Shown: one piece after another, positions 28,181 to 36,872 of the stretch
How the letters are laid out: every line of letters starts with the position of its first letter
How positions within the stretch are numbered: the stretch's first letter is position 1
NCBI RefSeq assembly: GCF_016744155.1
Contig: NZ_JADGEW010000017.1
Span: 1-64,000 of the forward strand
Source of the DNA: Amphritea sp.
GTDB lineage: Bacteria > Pseudomonadota > Gammaproteobacteria > Pseudomonadales > Balneatricaceae
Direction of reading: 5' to 3'
Length of the DNA: 64,000 nt
Made by a program: the position numbers and the translations under genes
Notes under the pieces: generated by a model
Databases searched by the model: none
Seen by the model: the letters and a program-made list of their open reading frames with translations, nothing else
Told to the model about the DNA's origin: nothing

Positions 28181-29047
28181 ATGAAAATAATAAAAACGAT
28201 GGCATTCGGCGTGGGGCTTGTTTTGAGCGCTCAGATATCTCAGGCTGCTGATTCCGGTTTTACTCTGGAAACTGTTAATCCTGAGGCAGATCGCGTTGCC
28301 CTGCAAAATTACTTTAAAAAGCGTTTTCCTGATGCGGAATTGAATGATTACGTCAATGGTATCTATGCCGTTGATTCTAATTCAAGAGAGCAGTGGGAAG
28401 AGATAGAAGAGTTTCCTCCATACGAGTTTGCGGTTGAGGAGGGTGAGGCTCTGTTTAATACGACATTCGCTAATGGCAAAGGTTATGCCGACTGCTTCGA
28501 AAATGGTGGTATAGGTATTCGTCAGAATTTCCCTTACTGGAGTAAGGAGGAAGGCACAGTTAAAACTCTTGAGATGGAGATCAATGAGTGCCGTGAAGCC
28601 AATGGTGAGAAAGTACTTAAATGGAGTAAAGGGGATATAGCTAAAGTTTCAGCATATATGGCCTGGACCTCTCGCGATCAGGTCATCGATATTAAGCTTC
28701 CCGAAGATGATGCTGGCGCTATGGCGGCTTATTTGGATGGTAAAAAGTTCTTTTACGCCAAGCGTGGTCAGTTAAATCTCTCCTGTGCTAATTGTCATGT
28801 ACAAGGTGCAAATATTCGTATTCGTGCTGACCTGCCAAGTCCGCAACTTGGGCATACAAGCCACTTCCCAGTATTTCGTTCTAAATGGGGTGAACTAGGT
28901 ACTCTGCATCGTCGCTATTCGGGTTGTCATAAAGATTCCCGCTCCCACCCACTTAAGCCGCAGACTGAAACTTTCCGTAATCTGGAGTATTTTCAGAGTT
29001 ATATGAATAATGGTCTGGCTATAAACGGCCCTGGTGCGCGTAAGTAA
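28181..29047 (+). CDS. soxA: L-cysteine S-thiosulfotransferase subunit SoxA, single-heme type
   Basis: The 288-residue periplasmic cytochrome joins thiosulfate to SoxY together with SoxX. It has a signal peptide ending near SQAA, one CxxCH site (C202, C205, H206) and the active-site cysteine in RRYSGC (C249). The N-terminal heme site of diheme SoxA is absent; C105 and C137 in its place may form a disulfide, as in known single-heme SoxA proteins. The ATG at 28181 is preferred because a GGAG site lies seven bases upstream; an in-frame GTG lies at 28175. Confidence 0.93.
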   Translation: MKIIKTMAFGVGLVLSAQISQAADSGFTLETVNPEADRVALQNYFKKRFPDAELNDYVNGIYAVDSNSREQWEEIEEFPPYEFAVEEGEALFNTTFANGKGYADCFENGGIGIRQNFPYWSKEEGTVKTLEMEINECREANGEKVLKWSKGDIAKVSAYMAWTSRDQVIDIKLPEDDAGAMAAYLDGKKFFYAKRGQLNLSCANCHVQGANIRIRADLPSPQLGHTSHFPVFRSKWGELGTLHRRYSGCHKDSRSHPLKPQTETFRNLEYFQSYMNNGLAINGPGARK

Positions 29048-29065
29048 CTCAAAGGAGAACGAATC

Positions 29066-29488
29066 ATGAAAAAGGCACTTATTTTAGCTGCTGCACTGAC
29101 GCTGGTTCCGACTTTCGTTGCTGCGGAAAGCTTTGAAAATGCATATTTACAGGCACGGGCTATGTATGGCCAGGGTGCTGTTTTTGAGTGGAATGGTAAA
29201 CAGTATGCAGCTGTTCACGAGGAGGAAGTAGAGGCTGATATTGCAGCAACGGCTGAGAATGCTCAGATGATGGTTGATAAGGCAAAGGCAAAAAATAAAG
29301 AAGTAGCCGAGCTAGGGTTTGAGTGGAAACTTACCCGAGGGATTATCAAGGATGCAGAATCGGCTTTAACTGCTGGAGAATATCGCAAGGCTCTGGATCT
29401 GGCTGCGCAGGCTAAATACCATGCACGGATGGGTATCAAACAGTATCACTACGCTCAGTCAAGCTGGCAGCTTTCGGTCCCTCAATAA
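29066..29488 (+). CDS. Small periplasmic protein, SoxK/SoxXA-binding-like
   Basis: The 140-residue protein has a clear signal peptide ending at VAAES. The mature part is helical and rich in Ala, Glu and Lys, with a C-terminal helix pair containing ALDLAAQAKYHARMGIKQY. Its size and its place directly after soxA match SoxK (SAXB), a protein that binds SoxAX and raises its activity in some bacteria. The assignment rests mainly on context and general layout. An AAAGGAG ribosome site precedes the start. Confidence 0.55.
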   Translation: MKKALILAAALTLVPTFVAAESFENAYLQARAMYGQGAVFEWNGKQYAAVHEEEVEADIAATAENAQMMVDKAKAKNKEVAELGFEWKLTRGIIKDAESALTAGEYRKALDLAAQAKYHARMGIKQYHYAQSSWQLSVPQ

Positions 29489-29556
29489 AGCGGCCATTTC
29501 AAAACTGCGGCCAACTAGGCCGCAGAACTTAATCTGTATCTATTCAGGTATTAGCT

Positions 29557-31323
29557 ATGTCAATGTCACGCCGTGAATTTGCCCAGTTGATGGGGCTGGC
29601 TGGTGCAGCCGGAATGCTTCCGCTACAAGGTTTTGCTGCTAAGAAACAGTCTTCAGAGCTCTACGAAGTTCCGAGTTTTGGTAATGTAAGACTACTGCAT
29701 ATTACTGATTGTCACGCTCAGCTTATGCCGGTCTATTTTCGTGAGCCCAATGTGAATTTGGGTATCGGTGGAGCACGGGGAAATGCTCCTCATTTGGTTG
29801 GTGATAAACTGCTAAATCATTTTGGAATTCGGGCTAACTCACTGGAAGCTCATGCGTTTACTAGTCTTAACTACGATAGCGCAGCGCTGAAATACGGTAA
29901 GGTCGGCGGCTTTGCTCACATCAAGACTCTGATAAATCGTTTGCGGCAGAGTTATGGCAGTGAAAATACCCTGTTGTTGGATGGCGGGGATACCTGGCAG
30001 GGATCTGGAACTGCATATAAGACCCGGGGAATGGATATGGTTGAAGCCTCCAATGATTTGGGTGTTGATATTATGACGGGTCACTGGGAATTTACTTATC
30101 ATCAGGAAGAGGTGTTGAAAAACATCAAAGCTTTTAATGGTGAGTTTCTGGCTCAGAACGTATTTATTACGGAAGATGCTTTGTTTGAAGGAGCGGATGA
30201 TTATATCCATGATGAGGATTCGGGTCGTGTATTTAAGCCTTACACCATTCGTGAAATGGGTGGTGCACGTATAGCTGTTATTGGACAGTGCTTCCCGCGG
30301 ACAAAAATTGCTAATCCGGCTCGCTTTATTCCTGATTGGACCTTTGATATCTATGATGATTCCTTGCAGGAACTGGTAGACGAAATTCGTGGATCGGAAT
30401 CAGTGGATGCGGTTATTGTCATTTCTCACAATGGTATGGACGTAGATTTGGAAATGGCCCGTAGGGTCAGCGGAGTCGATGTGATTCTGGGTGGCCATAC
30501 CCATGACGGGATACCTGCGCCAACGATTGTTAAAAATAATGGCGGTAAGACGCTGGTTTGTAACGTCGGTTCCAACGGTAAGTTTGTCGGGGTGATGGAT
30601 CTGGATATTCGTGCAGGCAAAGTACAGGATTTCCGTTATCGTTTGCTGCCAGTGTTCTCAGATCTGATTCCCGCTGATTCGCAAATGACTAAATTAATCG
30701 AAGATATTCGAGCACCGCATATGCCTTGGTTAAGTGAGGAACTGGCGGTGGCTGATGAACTAATGTTCCGTCGAGGTAACTTTAACGGCACCTTTGATCA
30801 GGTAATCTGTGATGCATTACGTAATGTGAATGATGCACATATCTCTCTATCACCTGGTTTCCGCTGGGGCACAACCGTACTCAAAGGTCAGATGGTAACG
30901 ATGGAGCATGTTCTGGATCAAACCTGCCTGACTTATCCGGAAACCTACGTCCGGGAGATGAAAGGAGAGGAGTTGAAGCTTATTCTGGAGGATGTAGCTG
31001 ATAACCTATTCAATCCTGATCCGTATCTGCAGTCAGGTGGAGACATGGTACGGGTGGGCGGATTCGATTATGTCTGTGATCCGACTCAATCGATCGGTAA
31101 GCGAATTAGCGAGATGACCCTGGATAACGGTGAGAAGGTTGAGGCCTCGAAAAGTTATAAAGTATCTGGTTGGGCAACGGTGGGGTCTCGTTCAGAGGGT
31201 GCTGATATCTGGGATGTTGTGGCAACTCATCTGCGTGACCGAAAGGTTGCGAGTATTGATAAACTCAATACCCCTAAACTAAAAAATGTAGCGGGTAATC
31301 CAGGCATCATGGATTACAGCTGA
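29557..31323 (+). CDS. soxB: Thiosulfohydrolase SoxB
   Basis: The 588-residue dimanganese enzyme releases sulfate from SoxY-bound thiosulfate by hydrolysis. It has a Tat signal (SRREFAQLMG) and a 5'-nucleotidase-like metallophosphatase domain with metal ligands in HITDCHAQ (about residues 50-57), DGGDTW, SHNG and GGHTHD. A C-terminal nucleotidase domain follows. It ends the operon at a strong terminator. Confidence 0.95.
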   Translation: MSMSRREFAQLMGLAGAAGMLPLQGFAAKKQSSELYEVPSFGNVRLLHITDCHAQLMPVYFREPNVNLGIGGARGNAPHLVGDKLLNHFGIRANSLEAHAFTSLNYDSAALKYGKVGGFAHIKTLINRLRQSYGSENTLLLDGGDTWQGSGTAYKTRGMDMVEASNDLGVDIMTGHWEFTYHQEEVLKNIKAFNGEFLAQNVFITEDALFEGADDYIHDEDSGRVFKPYTIREMGGARIAVIGQCFPRTKIANPARFIPDWTFDIYDDSLQELVDEIRGSESVDAVIVISHNGMDVDLEMARRVSGVDVILGGHTHDGIPAPTIVKNNGGKTLVCNVGSNGKFVGVMDLDIRAGKVQDFRYRLLPVFSDLIPADSQMTKLIEDIRAPHMPWLSEELAVADELMFRRGNFNGTFDQVICDALRNVNDAHISLSPGFRWGTTVLKGQMVTMEHVLDQTCLTYPETYVREMKGEELKLILEDVADNLFNPDPYLQSGGDMVRVGGFDYVCDPTQSIGKRISEMTLDNGEKVEASKSYKVSGWATVGSRSEGADIWDVVATHLRDRKVASIDKLNTPKLKNVAGNPGIMDYS

Positions 31324-31349
31324 TGAGATAGATAGCTGAAGATTTAAAC

Positions 31350-31374
31350 GGGGAGCTATATGCTCCCCTTTTTT
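31350..31374 (+). terminator. Terminator of the sox operon
   Basis: A perfect 7-bp stem GGGGAGC / GCTCCCC with a 5-base loop is followed by six T residues, about 27 bases after soxB. Confidence 0.92.
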
Positions 31375-31472
31375 ATGGTTCTTATCAGGGCGGAGGTGAA
31401 AGCGGTTCTACTCTCTGAGGGCATCCGCTAGAATGGGCGCACAAGTTTGAGGGATAGGTTTAAGATAATTGT

Positions 31473-32144
31473 ATGAAGGGTATAACTGTGAACCGAATCG
31501 CGATGCTTGCTCTGCTGAGTATCTTTACATTAGCTGGTTGTAATGCTGCAGGAGTTCAGCCTGATCAGAGTGCTACGATGCCCGAAACGCCAGTAGTGGC
31601 GCCTGTTGCTGCTTTTGATCAGGCTGCTCAGTTTGAACAGCTTAATGGGCGTATTACCCGGCTGCAAGAGCAGTTTCTAGAGCTTAAGGTCCAAAATAGC
31701 GCGGTTGCTGAGCGGGTACAGTTGTTATTAACTCAGTTTCAAGTCTTGGCCCAGGCGGTGAAGCAATCCCCGACACAAGTCAATCAGGCCCCGGTTGCTG
31801 ATACTTCAGAAATGATGCAGCGTCTTGACCAGCAATTGCTTGAGTTGCAGCAACTTGCGCCTGAGTTCGGTGGCGGAGATCCATTTAAACTGGCGACCTG
31901 TTATTCAGCAAAAGGAGAGTGGAAACTAATTCGTTACAATCGCTTTTCTGGTGAGAGCTGGATATCTACTGCAAATAGCTGGGAGCCTCTGGCGGAAGAA
32001 TTAACACCCACTATCTCTTCTTATGAGGTGCAACTATTGCCGGCAAAAGGTGACGTGAAAGGTTATGTGGCAGCCCGTGTTGATCAAAATAGTGGCGATA
32101 CCTGGTGGTTGAATCAAAAGACCTGGGTTAAATATCAGCAGTAA
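31473..32144 (+). CDS. Putative outer-membrane lipoprotein
   Basis: This 223-residue protein is not recognised as a named family. It has a lipoprotein signal with LAGC (Cys23), a Gln-rich coiled-coil segment (about residues 50-130) and a C-terminal domain of about 80 residues containing CYSAKGEWKLIRYN and paired Trp-containing strands with SGESW and SGDTWW, which look like a tandem pair. A GTG at 31488 with an AAGGG site upstream is an alternative start. It lies before epmC with 15 bases between. Confidence 0.6.
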   Translation: MKGITVNRIAMLALLSIFTLAGCNAAGVQPDQSATMPETPVVAPVAAFDQAAQFEQLNGRITRLQEQFLELKVQNSAVAERVQLLLTQFQVLAQAVKQSPTQVNQAPVADTSEMMQRLDQQLLELQQLAPEFGGGDPFKLATCYSAKGEWKLIRYNRFSGESWISTANSWEPLAEELTPTISSYEVQLLPAKGDVKGYVAARVDQNSGDTWWLNQKTWVKYQQ

Positions 32145-32159
32145 TATCAAAGATAAATT

Positions 32160-32696
32160 ATGACAGAACGTACTACTGAAAGCCTGACGAGACTCTTTAA
32201 TGATTTATTCAGTGAAACACTGAATACGGTTTTGGTCCGGGGGGATGATGAGCCTGTCTATCTTCCTGCTGATACAGAGTTTCCTCAGCACCGAGTTGTT
32301 TTTGCACATGGTTTTTTTGCCAGTGCACTACACGAAATAAGTCACTGGTGTGTTGCCGGTGAGCAGCGACGTCAGCTGATAGATTTCGGTTACTGGTATA
32401 AGCCAGATGGACGAACCGCCGAAGAGCAGGCAGAATTTGAAAAGGTTGAGGTTAAGCCTCAGGCTCTGGAATGGATGCTGTCGGAAGCGGCAGGTCATAA
32501 GTTTCATTTCAGTGCTGATAATCTAGGTAGTGATATCGGCGCCAGTGAGGAATTTAAGGAGAATGTATTCCGGCAAGTGCAAAACTACCTTGCAAATGGT
32601 GTTCCTGAGCGTCCAGCGAGCCTTATCAAGGTGTTCCAGAGTTATTACGGAATAGAGCCTCTTACCTCTGATCGGTTCTCTTTAGTTGGTAAGTAA
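32160..32696 (+). CDS. epmC: Elongation factor P hydroxylase EpmC
   Basis: The 178-residue protein hydroxylates the beta-lysylated lysine of elongation factor P. It has the family's HEISH metal site in HGFFASALHEISHWCVAG (about residues 49-66), followed by RRQLIDFGYWYKPDGR and EWMLSEAAGHKF. The length matches E. coli YfcM. The EpmA and EpmB genes are not in the window. Confidence 0.9.
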   Translation: MTERTTESLTRLFNDLFSETLNTVLVRGDDEPVYLPADTEFPQHRVVFAHGFFASALHEISHWCVAGEQRRQLIDFGYWYKPDGRTAEEQAEFEKVEVKPQALEWMLSEAAGHKFHFSADNLGSDIGASEEFKENVFRQVQNYLANGVPERPASLIKVFQSYYGIEPLTSDRFSLVGK

Positions 32697-32718
32697 AAAA
32701 GATTATAGGCAAATAAAA

Positions 32719-32740
32719 AAAACCGGCGAATGCCGGTTTT
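32719..32740. terminator. Bidirectional terminator between epmC and the PCuAC gene
   Basis: A perfect 9-bp inverted repeat AAAACCGGC / GCCGGTTTT with loop GAAT lies between convergent genes. Confidence 0.88.
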
Positions 32741-32759
32741 ATCATATTAGGGTAGCTAT

Positions 32760-33236
32760 TTACTGATCTTGCGCTTTTTTCTGCATGCCATTGTGCATTT
32801 TCATCTGACCCATACCCGACATCACATCTTTGACATTAATATCCAATGATTTAGAGCTGCCGTCGCTGAAATTTAGTGTTAGATCGACAGTTTCGCCTTT
32901 TACCAGGTTCTGCTTCAGACCGATCAACATGATATGTAGGCCACCGGGTTTGAGCTCAACTTGTTGATTCCCTTTCAGGGTTATCTGTGGAACCTGACGC
33001 ATTTTCATTACACCGTTTTCATTGGTGTGGGCGTGCAGCTCAGCAACTTTAGAAACAGAGCTGGAAGCTGATACTAGTGAAACCTCTGTGTCACTGTTGT
33101 TTTTCAGGGACATAAAGGCAGCGCTATTTGGCTGTCCTGGTGGCACAGCGCGGGCGTAAGGTTGGTCAACTTTAACTTCGGCAAAAGCTGAAGCAGACAG
33201 TGTAAGCGCGGCGATCAGTGTGATTACTTTGTTCAT
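32760..33236 (-). CDS. Periplasmic copper chaperone PCuAC
   Basis: The 158-residue protein has a signal peptide ending at AFA and the exact copper site of the family: H68-x10-M79-x21-H101-x-M103. A Met/His-rich tail (MSGMGQMKMHNGM) adds further copper ligands. PCuAC delivers Cu(I) to the CuA or CuB centre of cytochrome oxidase. The SCO gene upstream on the same strand does a related job, so the cluster probably serves oxidase assembly or copper tolerance. Confidence 0.9.
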   Translation of the reverse strand: MNKVITLIAALTLSASAFAEVKVDQPYARAVPPGQPNSAAFMSLKNNSDTEVSLVSASSSVSKVAELHAHTNENGVMKMRQVPQITLKGNQQVELKPGGLHIMLIGLKQNLVKGETVDLTLNFSDGSSKSLDINVKDVMSGMGQMKMHNGMQKKAQDQ

Positions 33237-33289
33237 GACGGTCCTTATTTGTTCAAGTATCAGTTCTTTGAAAGTTAAAAATAATTTAT

Positions 33290-33892
33290 TTAAAGCAGGG
33301 CTTCAATCTCAGTAACTAATTGATCGGGCATGGTGCCATGCATCACCGTTTTACTGAGTTTTCCCTGTTTGTCGATCAGATAGATTCGGGATGAGTGATC
33401 TACCGCATAGCCCATTGCGGAGTCCTTCATATCCACCATTCGATAAAACGAACCAAACTGTCTGACGACAGTGTCGATGCTATCTCGACTACCAGTGATA
33501 CCCAGAATTGAGGGGTGAAAGAAACTACTGTATTCCGCTAGTCTTTCGGGAGTGTCTCGTTCAGGGTCGACACTGATGAAGATAGGTTGAATCTGTTTTT
33601 GTTGCTCTGTATCCATGTTTTTTATTGCCTGGGACATTATGGCCAGAGAGGTAGGGCAGACATCGGGGCAGTTCGTATAGCCAATATAGATCATCACCAC
33701 TTTACCGTTGAAATCATGGAGGGATACATCGCCGTCAATGCCTTGCAAGGTGAAATCACCTCCCAGTGTCTGGAGCATCGACTGGTTTGACGTGTTAGGG
33801 CGTGGAGAGAGGAGGTAGGCTGTGACAATTCCTCCCAATAGTGCCAGCGTCAGAAGTAACAGATTACGGAGAGTTGTCAGGTTATTTGCCAT
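33290..33892 (-). CDS. SCO1/SenC family copper protein
   Basis: The 200-residue protein has an N-terminal membrane anchor (about residues 9-28) and a periplasmic thioredoxin fold with the copper ligands C75 and C79 in GYTNCPDVCPTS and H166 in VDHSSR. It assists assembly of the CuA site of cytochrome c oxidase. Its start codon overlaps the stop of the preceding gene by one base (TAATG), indicating coupled translation. Confidence 0.9.
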   Translation of the reverse strand: MANNLTTLRNLLLLTLALLGGIVTAYLLSPRPNTSNQSMLQTLGGDFTLQGIDGDVSLHDFNGKVVMIYIGYTNCPDVCPTSLAIMSQAIKNMDTEQQKQIQPIFISVDPERDTPERLAEYSSFFHPSILGITGSRDSIDTVVRQFGSFYRMVDMKDSAMGYAVDHSSRIYLIDKQGKLSKTVMHGTMPDQLVTEIEALL

Positions 33893-34389
33893 TATTTTGC
33901 TCTGAATTCAAACCATGTATTTAATTGTCCGGCTTCGGTTTTTGCTGAAACCGTTAATCGCCACTTCATTTCCCCGGTAGTGCAGACCGCTAACTCTCCC
34001 TGGCCTTCAAATACGCCAGGTTTACCTGCGACTGGGGAAAGTTCGGTCTGGTTAATACCCATATACATCTCGCTGCCTTGCAGGTTTATCATTACCTGGC
34101 TAGCGTTTGTTCCTTCTATGCTGACTCGATAACTCAAAGGTGTCAGTGAGCGGATCTCACGGGGCTGAATATCAAGGGTGAGGCTGGCCTCTCCCATATC
34201 GACTTTGCAACTCTGCTGCCTTAGATCGCAGTCACTGGTATACCCTGGGCTTTCTTCATTCGGGAGGCTGAACATGGATGCCCCCAGCCAGATCGCCAGA
34301 ATAAAGCCTCCCAGAAGAAGTAGATAGAGATACTGGGAAGTGCTTTTTTTAGCTTCAGGTTGTGCCATGTATGCGTATTTCCTTTGCAT
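33892..34389 (-). CDS. FixH-like membrane-anchored protein
   Basis: The 165-residue protein has one transmembrane helix (about residues 19-41) and a periplasmic beta domain. The region with QGSEMYMGINQTEL, a Gly/Phe turn and LAVCTTGEMKW recalls FixH and related copper-cluster proteins. Its methionines and cysteines could bind copper. Met8 is an alternative start. It is the first gene of the FixH-like-SCO-PCuAC operon. The family assignment is tentative. Confidence 0.5.
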   Translation of the reverse strand: MQRKYAYMAQPEAKKSTSQYLYLLLLGGFILAIWLGASMFSLPNEESPGYTSDCDLRQQSCKVDMGEASLTLDIQPREIRSLTPLSYRVSIEGTNASQVMINLQGSEMYMGINQTELSPVAGKPGVFEGQGELAVCTTGEMKWRLTVSAKTEAGQLNTWFEFRAK

Positions 34390-34439
34390 TGAATTGTCAC
34401 CGATCCTGGAAAGGATCTGAATGTGGCAAATTGTCGCAT

Positions 34440-34661
34440 TAACAGTGGAACAGTGAAATGACTGATTATTCTATAAAACTGAAAAACATATAGATATTTG
34501 TTTTAAATCTAAACGATTATAAATATTTAACCTATTCAAAAATAACGTCTTTATTTGATTTTTAACGCTAATTAAAAAAATATAATGTATGAAAGGTGCG
34601 CGTATTTAAGAGAATGAACCTATACTCTTGATGATTAGGCATTAGCTCGTGGGGGGGTTAC
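34440..34661. other. AT-rich divergent intergenic region
   Basis: This stretch separates the leftward copper operon from a rightward small gene and must carry promoters for both. It is strongly AT-rich around 34480-34600. No gene, RNA or clear operator is visible. Confidence 0.5.
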
Positions 34662-34865
34662 ATGCATCCACACTGTCGGGATTGTAAATTTCTGATTGAG
34701 TCCAAGCTCATCACTGAGCCACATCATAGTTTAAAGCCACTGTTAAATAAGCCAGCTGCTCAAGTCTATCAATGTCGTAACTGTGAGAGTTGCTTTATCT
34801 TTACCAATAAAGATATTTCTCTGGTTATGTTGAATAAAGAGGCAGAGGGTAATAACCCTGCCTAG
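34662..34865 (+). CDS. Small cysteine-cluster protein, unknown
   Basis: This 67-residue protein of no recognised family has two cysteine groups, C5/C8 and C38/C41/C44, spaced as in a zinc ribbon or treble-clef. A GGGGGGG ribosome site lies five bases before the ATG, which supports it being real. It might be a small zinc-binding regulator; no function is claimed. Confidence 0.55.
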   Translation: MHPHCRDCKFLIESKLITEPHHSLKPLLNKPAAQVYQCRNCESCFIFTNKDISLVMLNKEAEGNNPA

Positions 34866-34975
34866 TGCTGCTTGCGTTAGTATTCTTTTTAGGGGATCTA
34901 ACAGCAAGTATTTAAATGATTGATTTGCCTTAATTGATGCCTCACACTGACAAAAACAGAGTATTCCGGAACTCA

Positions 34976-36298
34976 ATGATGCAGTGGGATAAGCTTCTTA
35001 CAACTAAGCGCTATGGCCATGAAAGTCTGACACCTGAAGAGGTAGGCCGCAGTCATTTTCATAAAGATCATGACCGAATTATTTTCTCTAGTGCATTTCG
35101 CCGCCTTGGGCGAAAAACCCAGGTTCATCCTCTTGCACTCAATGACCATATTCACACCCGTCTGACTCACAGTATCGAAGTGGGGAGCCTTGGCCGTAGC
35201 CTGGGTATTCGTGTGGGGGAATTGCTACAGGACCAGCTACCTGAGTGGATTAGTCCCCATGATCTAGGAACCATTGTTCAATCTGCTTGCCTGGCCCATG
35301 ACATCGGCAATCCGCCTTTTGGTCATGCGGGAGAGTATGCGATCCGTGACTGGTTCAAGCATAAAGCCCCTGCGCATTATCTTGAGGAACTCACGCCGGA
35401 TGAATTGTTGGACTTGCAGACTTTTGAGGGTAATGCTCAAGGGTTTCGAGTGGTTACCCGAATTGAGAATCACCTGTTTGATGGAGGGTTACGGTTAACT
35501 TATCCAACACTTGGGACACTTTTAAAGTATCCATGGACGGTTGAGCGGGCCGGGAAGAAGGGCAAGTTCAGTTGTTTTGGCACTGAGCGGGAAATACTGA
35601 ATGCACTGGGGCGCGAGCTTGGCCTGATTCCGCTGGGTGAAGACTACTGGTGTCGACATCCTCTGGCTTTCTTGGTCGAAGCAGCTGATGATATCTGTTA
35701 TGCAATTCTGGATCTTGAAGATGCTATCGAATTAAACATTCTTGGCTTTAATGATATAAAACCGATTTTGTTGCAGATGTGTGGTGATCTTAACTATGAA
35801 GATGAGATCTTTTCTACTCAGGCATCTGCTCGACGTAAAGTTTCAGCGCTACGTGGTATGGCGATGGAAAATATGGTGGAGTCTGTAGTCGCTGCCTTTA
35901 TGGCTAATCTACCGTTGATCATGAGCGGGAAGTATAAGGGGGAATTGCTGGCGGATGGTGATCCAGGCGTTCAGACGGGTTTACAGAATGCAAAAAACCT
36001 GGCCCGTGAAAGGGTGTTTCCAGATAACCGTAAAGCTGAACTTGAAGTGGGGGCTTACACCACTCTGGGATCTCTATTAGATGCTTTTTGCCAAGCTGCC
36101 TATGAACAGCATACGCAGGGGAGTGATCAGCTAAGCTATCGAAGTCAGAAGATAATTAGTTTGATGGGTATCCATAGCCCTGAACCTGATTGGCGTCTAT
36201 ATCCATCCTATATGCGGGTACTCGATTTTATAGGCGGAATGACGGACAATTACGCGGCTTATCTGGCGCGTCAGATAGGTGGTATGTCTGTTAATTAA
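34976..36298 (+). CDS. dgt: Deoxyguanosinetriphosphate triphosphohydrolase-like protein
   Basis: The 440-residue HD-domain enzyme releases triphosphate from dNTPs. Visible are FRRLGRKTQVHP, the HD ligands in HTRLTHSIEV and AHDIGNPPFGHAGE, and LVEAADDICYAILDLEDA. The length and sequence fit the dGTPase subfamily 2. The start at 34976 is chosen because family members begin close to W-x-K-L-L and a GGA lies seven bases upstream; an in-frame ATG at 34937 has no ribosome site. The next gene, yciH, is 29 bases away. Confidence 0.88.
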   Translation: MMQWDKLLTTKRYGHESLTPEEVGRSHFHKDHDRIIFSSAFRRLGRKTQVHPLALNDHIHTRLTHSIEVGSLGRSLGIRVGELLQDQLPEWISPHDLGTIVQSACLAHDIGNPPFGHAGEYAIRDWFKHKAPAHYLEELTPDELLDLQTFEGNAQGFRVVTRIENHLFDGGLRLTYPTLGTLLKYPWTVERAGKKGKFSCFGTEREILNALGRELGLIPLGEDYWCRHPLAFLVEAADDICYAILDLEDAIELNILGFNDIKPILLQMCGDLNYEDEIFSTQASARRKVSALRGMAMENMVESVVAAFMANLPLIMSGKYKGELLADGDPGVQTGLQNAKNLARERVFPDNRKAELEVGAYTTLGSLLDAFCQAAYEQHTQGSDQLSYRSQKIISLMGIHSPEPDWRLYPSYMRVLDFIGGMTDNYAAYLARQIGGMSVN

Positions 36299-36327
36299 GT
36301 AAAGATTGAAATAAAAGGTATCTATCC

Positions 36328-36699
36328 GTGTCGATGCGTAATCAGTTAAGTAATCTGGTTTTTTCCACTGAGAAAGGAGCGCTTTGCTCAGGTTGTAAAG
36401 AAGCTGTAGACAGCTGCATTTGTGACCAGCTGTCCGATCAGACCCGATTAGAAGGGCTGGATGGAGTTGTTCGCATACGCCGTGAGACGTCCGGTCGAAA
36501 GGGTAAAGGAGTTTCAACCGTTACCGGTGTTCCTTTAGCTGAAAAAGAGCTTAAAGCCTTAGCGAAAAATCTAAAGCAGCAATGCGGTACCGGCGGTTCA
36601 CTAAAGGATGGCGTAATCGAAATTCAGGGAGATCATCGGGATAAGCTTAAACAGTTATTAGAAAAACATGGTTATACCGTAAAGCTAGCGGGAGGCTGA
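36328..36699 (+). CDS. yciH: SUI1/eIF1-like translation factor YciH
   Basis: The 123-residue protein has a small N-terminal cysteine group (CSGC, CIC) and the SUI1 domain with GRKGKGVSTVTGVPL and the C-terminal IQGDHRDKLKQLLEKHGY. YciH affects start-codon discrimination in E. coli. GTG is used as start, with AAAAGG upstream; ATG at 36334 is an alternative. A short piece of this gene is repeated at 60631-60651, beside the second adhesin locus. Confidence 0.9.
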   Translation: MSMRNQLSNLVFSTEKGALCSGCKEAVDSCICDQLSDQTRLEGLDGVVRIRRETSGRKGKGVSTVTGVPLAEKELKALAKNLKQQCGTGGSLKDGVIEIQGDHRDKLKQLLEKHGYTVKLAGG

Positions 36700-36700
36700 G

Positions 36701-36826
36701 GTGGCAGAAAAAAAGTCTAAGTCTAAGAAGGTCTGTACATTTTGTTGGGTCATGCGTTTTATGTTACTTTTTTTTGCAATAGTCGCTGTTTTTGTAATGA
36801 ATGGGTTCTACCATTTTTTGAATTAG
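36701..36826 (+). CDS. 41-residue small membrane protein
   Basis: A GTG-started frame begins two bases after the yciH stop with a well-placed GGAGG site (36691-36695). It encodes a lysine- and serine-rich N terminus (about 10 residues), a Cys-x-x-Cys pair and one hydrophobic helix (about residues 18-33). The strong ribosome site, tight spacing and sensible membrane topology argue for a real gene. I know of no family for it. Confidence 0.55.
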   Translation: MAEKKSKSKKVCTFCWVMRFMLLFFAIVAVFVMNGFYHFLN

Positions 36827-36872
36827 AACCTCATCTGGCAGGATGCCAATTTCCTGAATAGGGAGCTCGAAA

